Source: Lishizhenia tianjinensis (GTDB lineage: Bacteria > Bacteroidota > Bacteroidia > Flavobacteriales_D > Crocinitomicaceae). From it: a DNA stretch of 64,000 nt. The stretch's first letter is position 1. Every line of letters starts with the position of its first letter. Shown here piece by piece: positions 52,244 through 60,470 of this stretch. Position numbers and translations under genes: made by a program. The notes beneath the pieces were generated by a model. That model was given only the letters and a program-made list of their open reading frames with translations. It was not told the DNA's origin and made no database searches. The stretch covers positions 576,537 to 640,536 of the forward strand of contig NZ_FPAS01000002.1 in assembly GCF_900116425.1 (NCBI RefSeq), written 5' to 3'.

Positions 52244-53362
52244 TTATTTATTCAACATAACTGGCATAACCAACATCAAGATGTCTTCTGCCTCGTTTTC
52301 GTTTTCTGCTGGTAAAAGAATACCTGCTCTGTTCGGTTCACTCATCTCAATTTTCACTTCTTTGCTTGAGATGTTGTTTAACATTTCCATTAAGAAACGA
52401 GAGTTGAAACCGATCTCCATATCGTCGCCATTGTAATTACACGTCAAGCGTTCGTTGGCTTCGTTAGAGAAATCTAAATCTTCTGCAGAGATTTGTAAAT
52501 CTGCTCCAGCCATTTTTAAACGTACTTGGTGTGTTGTTTTGTTGGCGAAGATAGATACACGCTTGATAGAACTTAATAAATCCATACGATCTACACTCAA
52601 TACGTTAGGGTTCTCTTTAGGAATTACCGCTTCGTAGTTCGGGTATTTACCGTCGATTAATCTACAAGTAAGTACTGTATCGTTGAATTCGAAAATTGCG
52701 TTGCTTTCGTTGTACATGATGCGTACTTGCTCTTCACCTTTTAAGTTCGACTTTAATAAGTTTAAAGGCTTCTTCGGTAAGATGAAAGATGAGCTACCTG
52801 TACTTTCAGCATCTGATCTTTTGTAACGAACTAATTTGTGTGCATCTGTTGCAACAAAGATGATATCGCTTCCAGCAAACTGAACAAAAACACCACTCAT
52901 TACCGGACGTAAATCGTCGTTTCCTGTAGCAAATAAAGTCTTGTTGATAGCCTCAGAAATGATCTCACCTGAAAGTGTAATGCTATCTCCGTTTTCTAAA
53001 GAAGGTGATTTTGGGAAATCATCTCCGTTGTATCCCACCATTTTAGATTTACCGTTGTTGTAAGTAATCTCTATGGCGAAAGTGTTGTTGTCTACTGTAA
53101 AAGTCAAAGGCTGCTCTGGAAGGTTTTTCAACACGTCCAATAATATTTTGGCAGGAATACAGATTTTTCCGTCTTCGTTGGCCTCAATATTCATAGCAGT
53201 TTGCATCGTTGTTTCTAAATCTGATGCAGAGATGGTTAAAGTTCCATCGTTTATTTCGAACAAAAAGTTGTCTAAAATAGGAAGGGTGTTGCTTGTGCTT
53301 AAAACACCACTGATGCTTTGTAATTGCTTTAATAAGCTAGTACTCGATATTACAAAATTCAT
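52244..53362 (-). CDS. dnaN: DNA polymerase III subunit beta (sliding clamp)
   Basis: 372 residues forming three clamp domains. N-terminal MNFVISSTSLLKQLQSISGVLSTSNTLPILDNFLFEI and the middle GVFVQFAGSDIIFVATDAHKLVRY are hallmarks, and the C-terminus ends LMLVMPVML in the position of the conserved hydrophobic tip (usually MPMRL). The clamp encircles DNA and tethers Pol III and repair enzymes. As is common in Bacteroidota it is not next to dnaA; instead it follows gldF-gldG-DUF4340 on the same strand. A TATATTTG box lies upstream at 53392-53399. Confidence 0.96.
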   Translation of the reverse strand: MNFVISSTSLLKQLQSISGVLSTSNTLPILDNFLFEINDGTLTISASDLETTMQTAMNIEANEDGKICIPAKILLDVLKNLPEQPLTFTVDNNTFAIEITYNNGKSKMVGYNGDDFPKSPSLENGDSITLSGEIISEAINKTLFATGNDDLRPVMSGVFVQFAGSDIIFVATDAHKLVRYKRSDAESTGSSSFILPKKPLNLLKSNLKGEEQVRIMYNESNAIFEFNDTVLTCRLIDGKYPNYEAVIPKENPNVLSVDRMDLLSSIKRVSIFANKTTHQVRLKMAGADLQISAEDLDFSNEANERLTCNYNGDDMEIGFNSRFLMEMLNNISSKEVKIEMSEPNRAGILLPAENENEAEDILMLVMPVMLNK

Positions 53363-53391
53363 TTCTAATTGTCATTAATTAGTTCAATTAA

Positions 53392-53399
53392 CAAATATA
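53392..53399 (-). promoter_or_regulatory. candidate -7 element for dnaN
   Basis: Minus-strand TATATTTG matches TAnnTTTG, about 30 bases before the ATG at 53362. It suggests dnaN has its own promoter as well as any read-through from the gliding operon. Confidence 0.5.
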
Positions 53400-53467
53400 A
53401 CCGAACATTTGAGATGATCTTCTTTCTCTCTTTATTAGTTGTTCACGTAGTTGTCAACAACAAATAT

Positions 53468-54496
53468 TTAGTTTTCTGTTTCTACAAAAATGTCTTTACC
53501 AATAAGGATAGGACCTAAGCCTATTCCAAATCTTCCTCCAATTTGAACACGTACTAAGTTGTCTTCTTTTGTAAAGGTCCACAAGTACTCCATGCTGAAG
53601 ATGTTTGTGTCTGGGCGACTTGGTACATCATCTATATAATCGTAGAAATTGTAGGTTTCAACTTCTCCTTTTTTCGGCGTAATTTTCAATGAGTAATGCG
53701 GAGTTGTCCGTTTCATACTGTCGATCTGCGCATTGTTCATGGTGTAGTTTTGTTGGTTGAAATGTATATTGTCAAAAGCATTTAAAAAGCTCAACAAGTT
53801 TTGTTTGTTTACGTTCAATACTTCTTCTCCTGTTCTGGCTACGTAATCACCATTTTCTAATTGAATGTTGTAGCTTTCCTCTGGAGTTTGAGCATTCACC
53901 AACTCTACGCCTTGTATATTGTTTTGTTCAAAGGCGAATAAATCTGAACAGGCCCATTGTTTAGGATCTACGAAAAATCTAGGTTCAATTATACCATTCA
54001 ATCCTTCCATATCCATAATTACAGGCTGGTCACTTTTAATGTCTGGTGTTTGCAGCAACATGTAAGTTCCGTGGTGATCTGGCGTACCATGCCCAACGAA
54101 CCAAGTTTTAACTAATTTGCCGTTTTTGTAAATGTCAACCTGCTTCGCTTTAGCAGCCATAAGTTTGTTTACCGTTGGCTTTAGTTTATCATTAACATAT
54201 CCTTTAAAACTGATTTTTCTAAAGGCTTCTAAGATGTTTTCTACGGGGTTGTCTTGTACACAGTTTCCATTGCCGTCTTTCCATTCCTCGTCTTTTTTAA
54301 CAAGGGTAAAGTCTACGTTGAACAAGGGGTCGTAAATCACAATTTTGTCTACTTCTTCCACGTTTTCAACCTCGAAATTGATCAATTCTGTTGGGTCCGA
54401 CTTTCCTTCGTTTTTAAGGGCAGTTTGCGTGTAGTAACCCAAAACAGCCAATAGGGCAACAGAGGTAAGGAGTACAATAATTTGTTTCTTTTTCAT
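53468..54496 (-). CDS. DUF4340 domain protein of the gldFG operon
   Basis: 342 residues. An N-terminal membrane anchor (about 4-24, IIVLLTSVALLAVLGYYTQ) is followed by a beta-rich extracytoplasmic domain (VENVEEVDKIVIYDPLFNVDFTLVKKDEEW ... VFVETEN) matching DUF4340. Such proteins accompany GldG-type proteins in several phyla, suggesting a partner in the same ABC complex. Its ATG shares one base with the gldG stop, so translation is coupled. No catalytic motif is seen; it could be the periplasmic sensor or load-bearing part. Confidence 0.82.
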   Translation of the reverse strand: MKKKQIIVLLTSVALLAVLGYYTQTALKNEGKSDPTELINFEVENVEEVDKIVIYDPLFNVDFTLVKKDEEWKDGNGNCVQDNPVENILEAFRKISFKGYVNDKLKPTVNKLMAAKAKQVDIYKNGKLVKTWFVGHGTPDHHGTYMLLQTPDIKSDQPVIMDMEGLNGIIEPRFFVDPKQWACSDLFAFEQNNIQGVELVNAQTPEESYNIQLENGDYVARTGEEVLNVNKQNLLSFLNAFDNIHFNQQNYTMNNAQIDSMKRTTPHYSLKITPKKGEVETYNFYDYIDDVPSRPDTNIFSMEYLWTFTKEDNLVRVQIGGRFGIGLGPILIGKDIFVETEN

Positions 54497-56262
54497 TATT
54501 TGGCGTATTTTCTTTTTCTAATAAATAAGGTAATCATTCCAAGTAATAGTATGCTTCCTAGTGGAATAACTAGGTTAATTGCTTTGTAGAAACCGGCTTG
54601 TTCTACCACTTTTTTCTTGTCGGTTGGGTGAAGATCTATGGATCTACTTCTTACAGAAAGTAAGGCTTCTTCACCCATCATGTAATCCACTGCATTTTGC
54701 ATGAATTCAAAGTTTCCTTTCGGGAAAGGATTGTCTATTAAATCTTCTATTTGGTAAGGCCCTGAACGCTTTTCATAATATTTGTAAGAGTTGGTTTCAG
54801 GCACGTAAACGGAGTCGTAATACTGGTTGGCAAAGAAAGTACCACTACTTACTACCATTACTTTTCCTGGAGCTTCACTTTCTGCCAAGAAACGTGCGTC
54901 TGGGTTGTCAGTATACGTTGAAATGATTCTGTTCTTAAAGGCTGAATTGAATTTACCCTCAACAATGGCCCCCAACATTTTTTTGTTCATGTCGTTGTTT
55001 ACATCTGCAAAGTCCGGTAACTCACCCAAACGTGTCATTCCTAAAGAAACCAGCATAGATCCTTGGCCGTGAACTTTTGAGTTGTTGGAAGAGGTTAATA
55101 AAATGTGTGGTTGAATGCCGTCTTGTTTTACAAATTGTAAGCTAGAGGCATACATTAAAAATACGGGGTCAACCTGACTACTAATGGGGTGTTCTGTACC
55201 TTGAGAACGTATGTAGAAGTACCAAGGTAGTGGTCGTGTTTCTTGACGTTTACTTAAGAAGAAGTATCCATAGTTGGCATCCACCACTAGGTCTTCGTTA
55301 ATTTTGATACCGTAGTCATACATTAATTCTTCTAAACCTGTTCTCTTTCTACGGGTATAAACGGTTTGATTTCTTCTTAATGAATCGTTATTGATTTCTA
55401 GGGGAGTAGAGAAGACCATTAATTTACCACCCTTCATCAAGAACTGGTCAATTACAAATTTGTCTTTATCGCTAAACTTACTTTGTGGGTCAGCGATAAT
55501 TAAACCGTCTAGTTCATCAAGTGCATTGATTTGACCGTCTATAGTTACATCTTGAAATTCGTAAGCATCTTCTAATTGTCTTCTGAAGTAAGCTGTTTTC
55601 GGAGCAGGTAATTCACCATGACCGTGCAATACCCCTATGCTTTTTTTAGAAGTTCTTGCTGCCTTGTCTATGGCCTTCATTAATTCGTACTCTATGTTGG
55701 TAATACTGTTTTGTATTTTCTGGTCCAACATGGCGTTAAGGTCTGCATTACCTCCTTGTAAGAATTGAACATAACCAGAGGTGATACCTTTGTATTCTAC
55801 TTTGGCTCCTGGGAAAACAACCAGTTTATCAGCAGTACCATTGCTTCTGAAATTTACAACGAGAGGAACAAGACCGTTTCCTTTGTCCATCAATTGTTCG
55901 CTCAACTCTTTAAAGTCTGCTTCTGTTCCTTCGGTTGGGTCAATAAATTCATACTCTACTTTTTTACCTGCGTAGTATTTGAATTCATCCAATTTGTCTT
56001 TGATAGAATTTCTTAAACGACGTAATTCTGCAGGCAATTTATCACCTTCTAAGTATACCTTAAAGAGTATTCTTTCCTTTAATAAAGAGTCCGAATCCAA
56101 TACCTCTTTAGTCGATTCTGTTAAAGAATAACGTTGGTCTTCTGTTAAGTCTATTCTAAAATCTGTAGCCCAAACTAATATGTTTACCAAAACAACTCCT
56201 GCTAAAACGATAAGGAGAAGAATAGAATAATAAACGCTTGATGATCTTTTTGTGTTTTTCAT
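54496..56262 (-). CDS. gldG: gliding motility ABC transporter component GldG
   Basis: 588 residues. N-terminal helix (about 13-33) and C-terminal helix (about 560-583, LVIPLGSILLLGMITLFIRKR) anchor a large periplasmic part. LVWATDFRIDLTEDQRYSLTEST near the start and the GIPGT-like IGVLHGHGELP segment with LDELDGLIIADPQSKFSDKDKF are typical of GldG. GldG works with GldF and the ATPase GldA, which is not in this window, in gliding of Bacteroidota. It is 8 bases after gldF. Confidence 0.92.
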   Translation of the reverse strand: MKNTKRSSSVYYSILLLIVLAGVVLVNILVWATDFRIDLTEDQRYSLTESTKEVLDSDSLLKERILFKVYLEGDKLPAELRRLRNSIKDKLDEFKYYAGKKVEYEFIDPTEGTEADFKELSEQLMDKGNGLVPLVVNFRSNGTADKLVVFPGAKVEYKGITSGYVQFLQGGNADLNAMLDQKIQNSITNIEYELMKAIDKAARTSKKSIGVLHGHGELPAPKTAYFRRQLEDAYEFQDVTIDGQINALDELDGLIIADPQSKFSDKDKFVIDQFLMKGGKLMVFSTPLEINNDSLRRNQTVYTRRKRTGLEELMYDYGIKINEDLVVDANYGYFFLSKRQETRPLPWYFYIRSQGTEHPISSQVDPVFLMYASSLQFVKQDGIQPHILLTSSNNSKVHGQGSMLVSLGMTRLGELPDFADVNNDMNKKMLGAIVEGKFNSAFKNRIISTYTDNPDARFLAESEAPGKVMVVSSGTFFANQYYDSVYVPETNSYKYYEKRSGPYQIEDLIDNPFPKGNFEFMQNAVDYMMGEEALLSVRSRSIDLHPTDKKKVVEQAGFYKAINLVIPLGSILLLGMITLFIRKRKYAK

Positions 56263-56270
56263 GCTCGGGT

Positions 56271-57002
56271 TTATTTACGCATTAATTTAAGTACTGAGTG
56301 AGTAGCGAAAAGGAAGAAGAAAATTACTCCGAAGAAGTAAGTTAAATCGCTCATTACGATAACTCCCTTTTTGATCGATTGATAATGAGTGTCTATTCCT
56401 ACAGCTTTGATTACTGAATCTAAACCTGCAAAGTTGGCGTAGCTCCCTAACATAGAAAGTCCGTTATAAAAGAACCAACACAAGAAAAGGGCTATAATAA
56501 AGGCCACGATTTGATTACTTGTAATTGCTGAGCAAAATATGCCTATGGCAACAAAGCAAGCGCTTAATAGGAATAGTCCTAAGTAAGAAGTGATGGTGGC
56601 GCCATCATCTATAATTCCTACTGGGTCTCCTAAATAGTGCATAGAGATATAGTAAACCAAAGTGGGTAATAAGGATATGATTACCAAAGTAACGCCAGCC
56701 AAGTATTTTGCCATCAAGATTTTAAAATCAGACAAGGGTCTGGTGTACAACAATTCTATGGTACCCGATCTTTTTTCCTCGGCAAAAGAACGCATGGTAA
56801 CGGCCGGAATTAAGATCAATAAGATAAGTGGGGCCATGCTGAAAAAGGGTTGTAAATCTGCCAATCCTCCTTCTAATAAATTGAAATAGTCTGAAATCAC
56901 CCAAAGAAACAACCAAGTGATTACAAGGAAAATAGCTACGAAAATGTAACCAAGAATGGAACTTAAAAAACTACGTATTTCCTTAAAATATAGGGCTCTC
57001 AT
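56271..57002 (-). CDS. gldF: gliding motility ABC transporter permease GldF
   Basis: 243 residues from ATG 57002; the upstream in-frame TTG (57020) overlaps a TAATTTTG promoter element. Six predicted helices of the ABC-2 type. KEIRSFLSSILGYIFVAIFLV at the start and SFAEEKRSGTIELLYTRPLSDF in the first cytoplasmic loop are ABC-2/GldF hallmarks. It forms the membrane channel of the GldAFG complex. First gene of the gldF-gldG-DUF4340 operon. Confidence 0.92.
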   Translation of the reverse strand: MRALYFKEIRSFLSSILGYIFVAIFLVITWLFLWVISDYFNLLEGGLADLQPFFSMAPLILLILIPAVTMRSFAEEKRSGTIELLYTRPLSDFKILMAKYLAGVTLVIISLLPTLVYYISMHYLGDPVGIIDDGATITSYLGLFLLSACFVAIGIFCSAITSNQIVAFIIALFLCWFFYNGLSMLGSYANFAGLDSVIKAVGIDTHYQSIKKGVIVMSDLTYFFGVIFFFLFATHSVLKLMRK

Positions 57003-57017
57003 TATGATTATTTTTGT

Positions 57018-57025
57018 CAAAATTA
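57018..57025 (-). promoter_or_regulatory. candidate -7 element for the gldF operon
   Basis: Minus-strand TAATTTTG fits TAnnTTTG and would give a leader of about 10 bases before ATG 57002. Confidence 0.45.
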
Positions 57026-57129
57026 AGGCTTAAAAATGCCCATAACCGAATCAATTCGCAAACTTTTGAATAATTATCCTTTAATAAGTCAAGTTCTTAC
57101 GAAAGTTACTTGCTTTTATACAGGTCTAA

Positions 57130-57432
57130 TTAGGGTTGAGGGAAGCCGTTAAAGTAGGTGTCTACCGACCAGGCTTCTGCCTTTGCGCCAAACCAAGGCT
57201 TAATGGTTGACCAAACGCCTTTGAATAATTCGCTGTAACGGTAATTGTTTAAAGCGGCTTCATCGTCCCAATCGCTGTAGGTGAAAACTACATGCGGTTG
57301 GTGTATGTCTTGCAATAACTTCATGCCATTGCACCCTTCAAAACCAGCAACTCTTGTATTTATAGTGTCGAAGAAAGTTAAAAAGTCTTCGAGTTTATCT
57401 TCTTGAAAAGTGAGTTTTACTATTCTTAACAT
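57130..57432 (-). CDS. ABM-fold monooxygenase-like protein
   Basis: 100 residues of the antibiotic-biosynthesis-monooxygenase/quinol-monooxygenase type ferredoxin-like fold: MLRIVKLTFQEDKLEDFLTFFDTI, FEGCNGMKLLQDIHQPHVVFTYSDWDDEAALNNYRYSELF. These small dimers act on quinols or degrade haem, and many only bind ligands; the function here is not determined. It begins 1 base after the SAM hydrolase gene and is co-transcribed with it. Confidence 0.78.
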   Translation of the reverse strand: MLRIVKLTFQEDKLEDFLTFFDTINTRVAGFEGCNGMKLLQDIHQPHVVFTYSDWDDEAALNNYRYSELFKGVWSTIKPWFGAKAEAWSVDTYFNGFPQP

Positions 57433-57433
57433 A

Positions 57434-58294
57434 TTAAAACAAAGATTCTAATGTAGTTCTAGATCCACGCGGACTAAATTCTATACGAATAACATCTCCT
57501 TCTTTCAATCCAAAAAGTGAATTCGCTCCTCCACCGTTACCAGGTGTACCTTTATTGATGGCAATTTCCAAGTTGTCTGTATCATTAAACATGGCCAATC
57601 TTTCTCCCGGAGGAACTTCGTTGTAACCCGCAGAAATTTCATCGATGTAGTACTCTTTCTTTCTAAAAAAGATGGTGAAAGGAATGTTTTTACCCATTCT
57701 GTCGAAATCTTCCTTAGTAATGTTGGTGATTAAGTTTCCATAGTTGTCTACATGGATAACTCTACCTTTAAGTACATTGGGTTCAATAACTGGATTGGCA
57801 ACAACCTTTCTTCGTATGCTTGTTTTTTCACTTCCTAATTCTTCGGGAGCTACACCTTGCGCTAAGGCAACGGCTGTAGGGGCCAAAATATTTTTAGTAG
57901 GAAACTTCATCAACTTGGGGTTGGATAGAACATTGTCTATCGTCCACATACCTTCTGCGGCATCATTCCCTAAAATCAAAGAGAAAATACCATTGTCTGT
58001 AGCCACGATGTATTGGTCTTTGTAGCGAATGAAGCTGGGCAAAGCACCTGCGTCAGGATCTCCAAAGTTTACTATGGGCTCGCTATCTACACCTATCAAA
58101 TGCACCGTGTTGGCGGGGAAATCTTTTAAACAGTTTTTAATGTAGAAGGAAGCTTGCGCTATATTGAAAGGGTTGATGTTGTGTGAAATGTCTACAATCT
58201 GAAGCTTACTTTCCACTTTATACATCGCGCCTTTTAATGCAGCGACGTAGTGGTCGTTTAAGCCCATATCTGTAGTTAATGTCACAATATTCAT
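57434..58294 (-). CDS. SAM hydroxide adenosyltransferase (S-adenosylmethionine hydrolase, DUF62)
   Basis: 286 residues. The N-terminal domain opens MNIVTLTTDMGLNDHYVAALKGAMY, with the Asp residues that position SAM, and DISHNINPFNIAQASFYIKN is the family signature. The C-terminal barrel (ATAV...RVIHVDNYGNLITNI) is also typical. The family splits SAM into adenosine and methionine using water; it is related to chlorinase/fluorinase enzymes but lacks their halide features. Possible roles are in SAM or adenosine balance. Divergent from phoH and followed by the ABM-fold gene. Confidence 0.88.
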   Translation of the reverse strand: MNIVTLTTDMGLNDHYVAALKGAMYKVESKLQIVDISHNINPFNIAQASFYIKNCLKDFPANTVHLIGVDSEPIVNFGDPDAGALPSFIRYKDQYIVATDNGIFSLILGNDAAEGMWTIDNVLSNPKLMKFPTKNILAPTAVALAQGVAPEELGSEKTSIRRKVVANPVIEPNVLKGRVIHVDNYGNLITNITKEDFDRMGKNIPFTIFFRKKEYYIDEISAGYNEVPPGERLAMFNDTDNLEIAINKGTPGNGGGANSLFGLKEGDVIRIEFSPRGSRTTLESLF

Positions 58295-58335
58295 GTATCC
58301 TTTTTAAAGAAAGTTTTAAGAAGAAGTAATTTCCC

Positions 58336-58354
58336 TAATTTTGAGCCAAAATTA
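58336..58354. promoter_or_regulatory. overlapping divergent promoters in a perfect palindrome
   Basis: TAATTTTGAGCCAAAATTA is a 19-base palindrome made of two -7 elements, TAATTTTG on the plus strand (58336-58343) and on the minus strand (58354-58347). They would drive phoH to the right and the SAM hydrolase gene to the left, with transcripts overlapping at their 5' ends. It may instead be a single operator. Confidence 0.5.
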
Positions 58355-58394
58355 ATCTTAATTTTAGATATTGTAAGTTTAAAACAAAGAGAAT

Positions 58395-59342
58395 TTGCAC
58401 GAAAAGAAATTTGAAATTCAAGGGATAAATCCCATAGAGCTTGTGGGTGTGAACAATGAGAAGCTGAAAGTGATTCAGGCTTATTTTTCCAAACTTAAAA
58501 TTGTAGCTCGCGGTAATGTAATTCTTGTTAAAGGCGATGAGGATGAAGTTAAAAGGTTTGAAACGAAATTCAAACTCTTGCTGAGTCATTTAGACCGTTA
58601 CAACGAATTAACCGAAAATCATATAGATAACCTTATGCTAGACGACGGCGCTAAATTGTTAAGTGGCGATGGGTCTGAGATTCTAGTACATGGTAATTCC
58701 GGAATTAAAGTAAAAGCAAGAACCTATAATCAGCGAGAGTTGGTTAAGGCGGTCAACAAAAATGATATGGTTTTTGCTGTTGGTCCTGCAGGAACGGGTA
58801 AAACGTACACGGCAGTTGCTTTGGCGGTAAGAGCGTTAAAGGCAAAAGAGGTGCGTCGTATTATTTTAACCCGACCGGCAGTTGAGGCAGGAGAAAATCT
58901 TGGTTTCTTACCCGGAGATATGAAGGAAAAGTTAGATCCTTACATGATGCCTTTGTACGATGCCTTAAGGGATATGATACCGGCAGAAAAGTTAGCAGAC
59001 CTAATAGAATTAGGGGTGATAGAAATTGCTCCCTTAGCATTTATGAGGGGTAGAACTTTGGATAAAGCCTTTGTGATTTTGGATGAAGCACAGAACACCA
59101 CGGTAAGTCAAATGAAAATGTTTTTAACTCGTATGGGTAAAAGCGCTAATTTTGTCATCACCGGAGATGCATCGCAAATTGATTTACCGCGTAAACAAAA
59201 ATCGGGGTTGATATTCGCATTAGACGTATTGAAAGGTATAGACGGGATTGGGATGATTCGTTTGAATCAAAACGATGTAATTCGTCATAGAATAGTTAAG
59301 CAAATAATAGAAGCGTTCGATAAAGCTGAAGAAAATGAGTAA
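58395..59342 (+). CDS. phoH: PhoH-family ATPase
   Basis: 315 residues starting at TTG 58395; no ATG is usable before residue 81. An N-terminal KH-like part (about 1-110) precedes the P-loop: Walker A GPAGTGKT at 130-137, Walker B ILDEAQN at 228-234, and [21 protein letters not shown] between. PhoH proteins bind RNA and ATP and are tied to phosphate starvation in name and to RNA metabolism in practice (the YbeZ branch). Its stop overlaps the purC ATG by 8 bases (ATGAGTAA). Full length. Confidence 0.92.
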   Translation: MHEKKFEIQGINPIELVGVNNEKLKVIQAYFSKLKIVARGNVILVKGDEDEVKRFETKFKLLLSHLDRYNELTENHIDNLMLDDGAKLLSGDGSEILVHGNSGIKVKARTYNQRELVKAVNKNDMVFAVGPAGTGKTYTAVALAVRALKAKEVRRIILTRPAVEAGENLGFLPGDMKEKLDPYMMPLYDALRDMIPAEKLADLIELGVIEIAPLAFMRGRTLDKAFVILDEAQNTTVSQMKMFLTRMGKSANFVITGDASQIDLPRKQKSGLIFALDVLKGIDGIGMIRLNQNDVIRHRIVKQIIEAFDKAEENE

Positions 59343-60291
59343 AGCAGTTACAACAACTAACTTTAATTTTCCTAAACAAAAGGGAGTGTACCACGGAAAG
59401 GTAAGAGAGGTATACAATATAGATGATAACTACATGGTGATGATTGCATCGGATAGAATTTCGGCATTCGATCACATCTTGCCAAAAGGAATTCCTTACA
59501 AAGGTCAAGTTTTAAACCAAGTAGCTACAATGTTCTTGAAAGCTACAGAAGATATCGTTCCTAACTGGTTAATTGGTACACCAGACCCAATGGTTGCTGT
59601 TGGTCATAAGTGTGAGCCATTTAGAGTTGAGATGGTAATTCGTGGGTATTTGGCAGGACACTCTGCACGTGAATACAAAAGAGGTGAGCGCGTTTTATGT
59701 GGGGTTACTTTACCAGAGGGAATGAAGGAAAACGATAAGTTTCCAGAGCCTATCATTACTCCAGCTACAAAAGCAGACGAAGGTCACGACGAGGATATCT
59801 CAAGAGAAGAAATTATCAAGCAAGGAATTATTGCGGAAGAGGATTACATTCAATTAGAGAACTACACAAGAGCATTGTTCCAAAGAGGTACTGAATTGGC
59901 TGCTGAAAAAGGATTGATCTTGGTAGATACGAAATACGAGTTCGGTAAGAAAGACGGTAAGATTTATTTAATTGACGAAATTCATACCCCAGACTCATCT
60001 CGTTACTTCTATGCAGATGGTTACGAAGAGCGTCAAGCAAAAGGTGAGGCACAAAAGCAATTGAGTAAGGAGTTTGTTCGTCAGTGGTTAATCGAAAATG
60101 GTTTCCAAGGGTTAGAAGGACAAACAATGCCTGTAATGCCAGATGAATTTGTAGAAACGGTTACAGAAAGATACATAGAGTTGTACGAGAAGATAGTTGG
60201 AGAGAAATTCCAAAAAGATTCTACAGAAAACTTGAATGAAAGAATAGAAAAGAACGTAGTTGAGTTCTTAACAAAAGAAGGTTTGGTGTAA
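59335..60291 (+). CDS. purC: phosphoribosylaminoimidazole-succinocarboxamide synthase
   Basis: 318 residues. SAICAR synthase joins aspartate to CAIR in purine synthesis. [30 protein letters not shown] at the start, [21 protein letters not shown] and [14 protein letters not shown] in the middle are diagnostic. The ATG lies within the last codons of phoH, so translation is coupled. Full length for the long bacterial form. The hairpin at 60311-60341 ends the transcript. Confidence 0.97.
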   Translation: MSKAVTTTNFNFPKQKGVYHGKVREVYNIDDNYMVMIASDRISAFDHILPKGIPYKGQVLNQVATMFLKATEDIVPNWLIGTPDPMVAVGHKCEPFRVEMVIRGYLAGHSAREYKRGERVLCGVTLPEGMKENDKFPEPIITPATKADEGHDEDISREEIIKQGIIAEEDYIQLENYTRALFQRGTELAAEKGLILVDTKYEFGKKDGKIYLIDEIHTPDSSRYFYADGYEERQAKGEAQKQLSKEFVRQWLIENGFQGLEGQTMPVMPDEFVETVTERYIELYEKIVGEKFQKDSTENLNERIEKNVVEFLTKEGLV

Positions 60292-60310
60292 GAACCTTTT
60301 AAGATATAGA

Positions 60311-60341
60311 GAAGGCGAGACGAAAGTTTCGCCTTTTTTTT
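60311..60341 (+). terminator. Rho-independent terminator after purC
   Basis: Stem AAGGCGA with inner GAC / GTT extending to TCGCCTT around a GAAA loop, followed by at least seven T residues, 20 bases past the purC stop. Confidence 0.85.
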
Positions 60342-60380
60342 GTGAGGGATAATTGTTTCCGCCTCGCAAACTACAAGCGC

Positions 60381-60424
60381 CTAACCCTCTAAAAATCTAA
60401 CTCTCTAAAAGTCTAACAGTCTAA
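60381..60424. repeat. TCTAAC/TCTAAA word cluster upstream of guaA
   Basis: Words CTAACCCTCT, AAAAATCTAAC, TCTCTAAAAG, TCTAACAGTC follow at about 10-base spacing. They match the tail of composite repeats B and C and the cluster at 25789-25844, and lie between the purC terminator and the guaA promoter. Confidence 0.6.
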
Positions 60425-60457
60425 GGAAAAATTGTTTTCCACATTCCAAAGAGTTAT

Positions 60458-60465
60458 TATCTTTG
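60458..60465 (+). promoter_or_regulatory. promoter -7 element for guaA, 5 bases from the start codon
   Basis: TATCTTTG matches TAnnTTTG. TTTT at 60435-60438 is at the expected -33 distance (19 bases). Transcription should begin about 60470-60471, the first base of the guaA ATG, so the mRNA may have no leader. Confidence 0.55.
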
Positions 60466-60470
60466 CACCC

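Noticed and set aside
53363-53467. Replication origin next to dnaN
   Set aside because: No dnaA gene and no cluster of DnaA boxes; the short inverted GTTGTT/AACAAC sequence alone is not sufficient.
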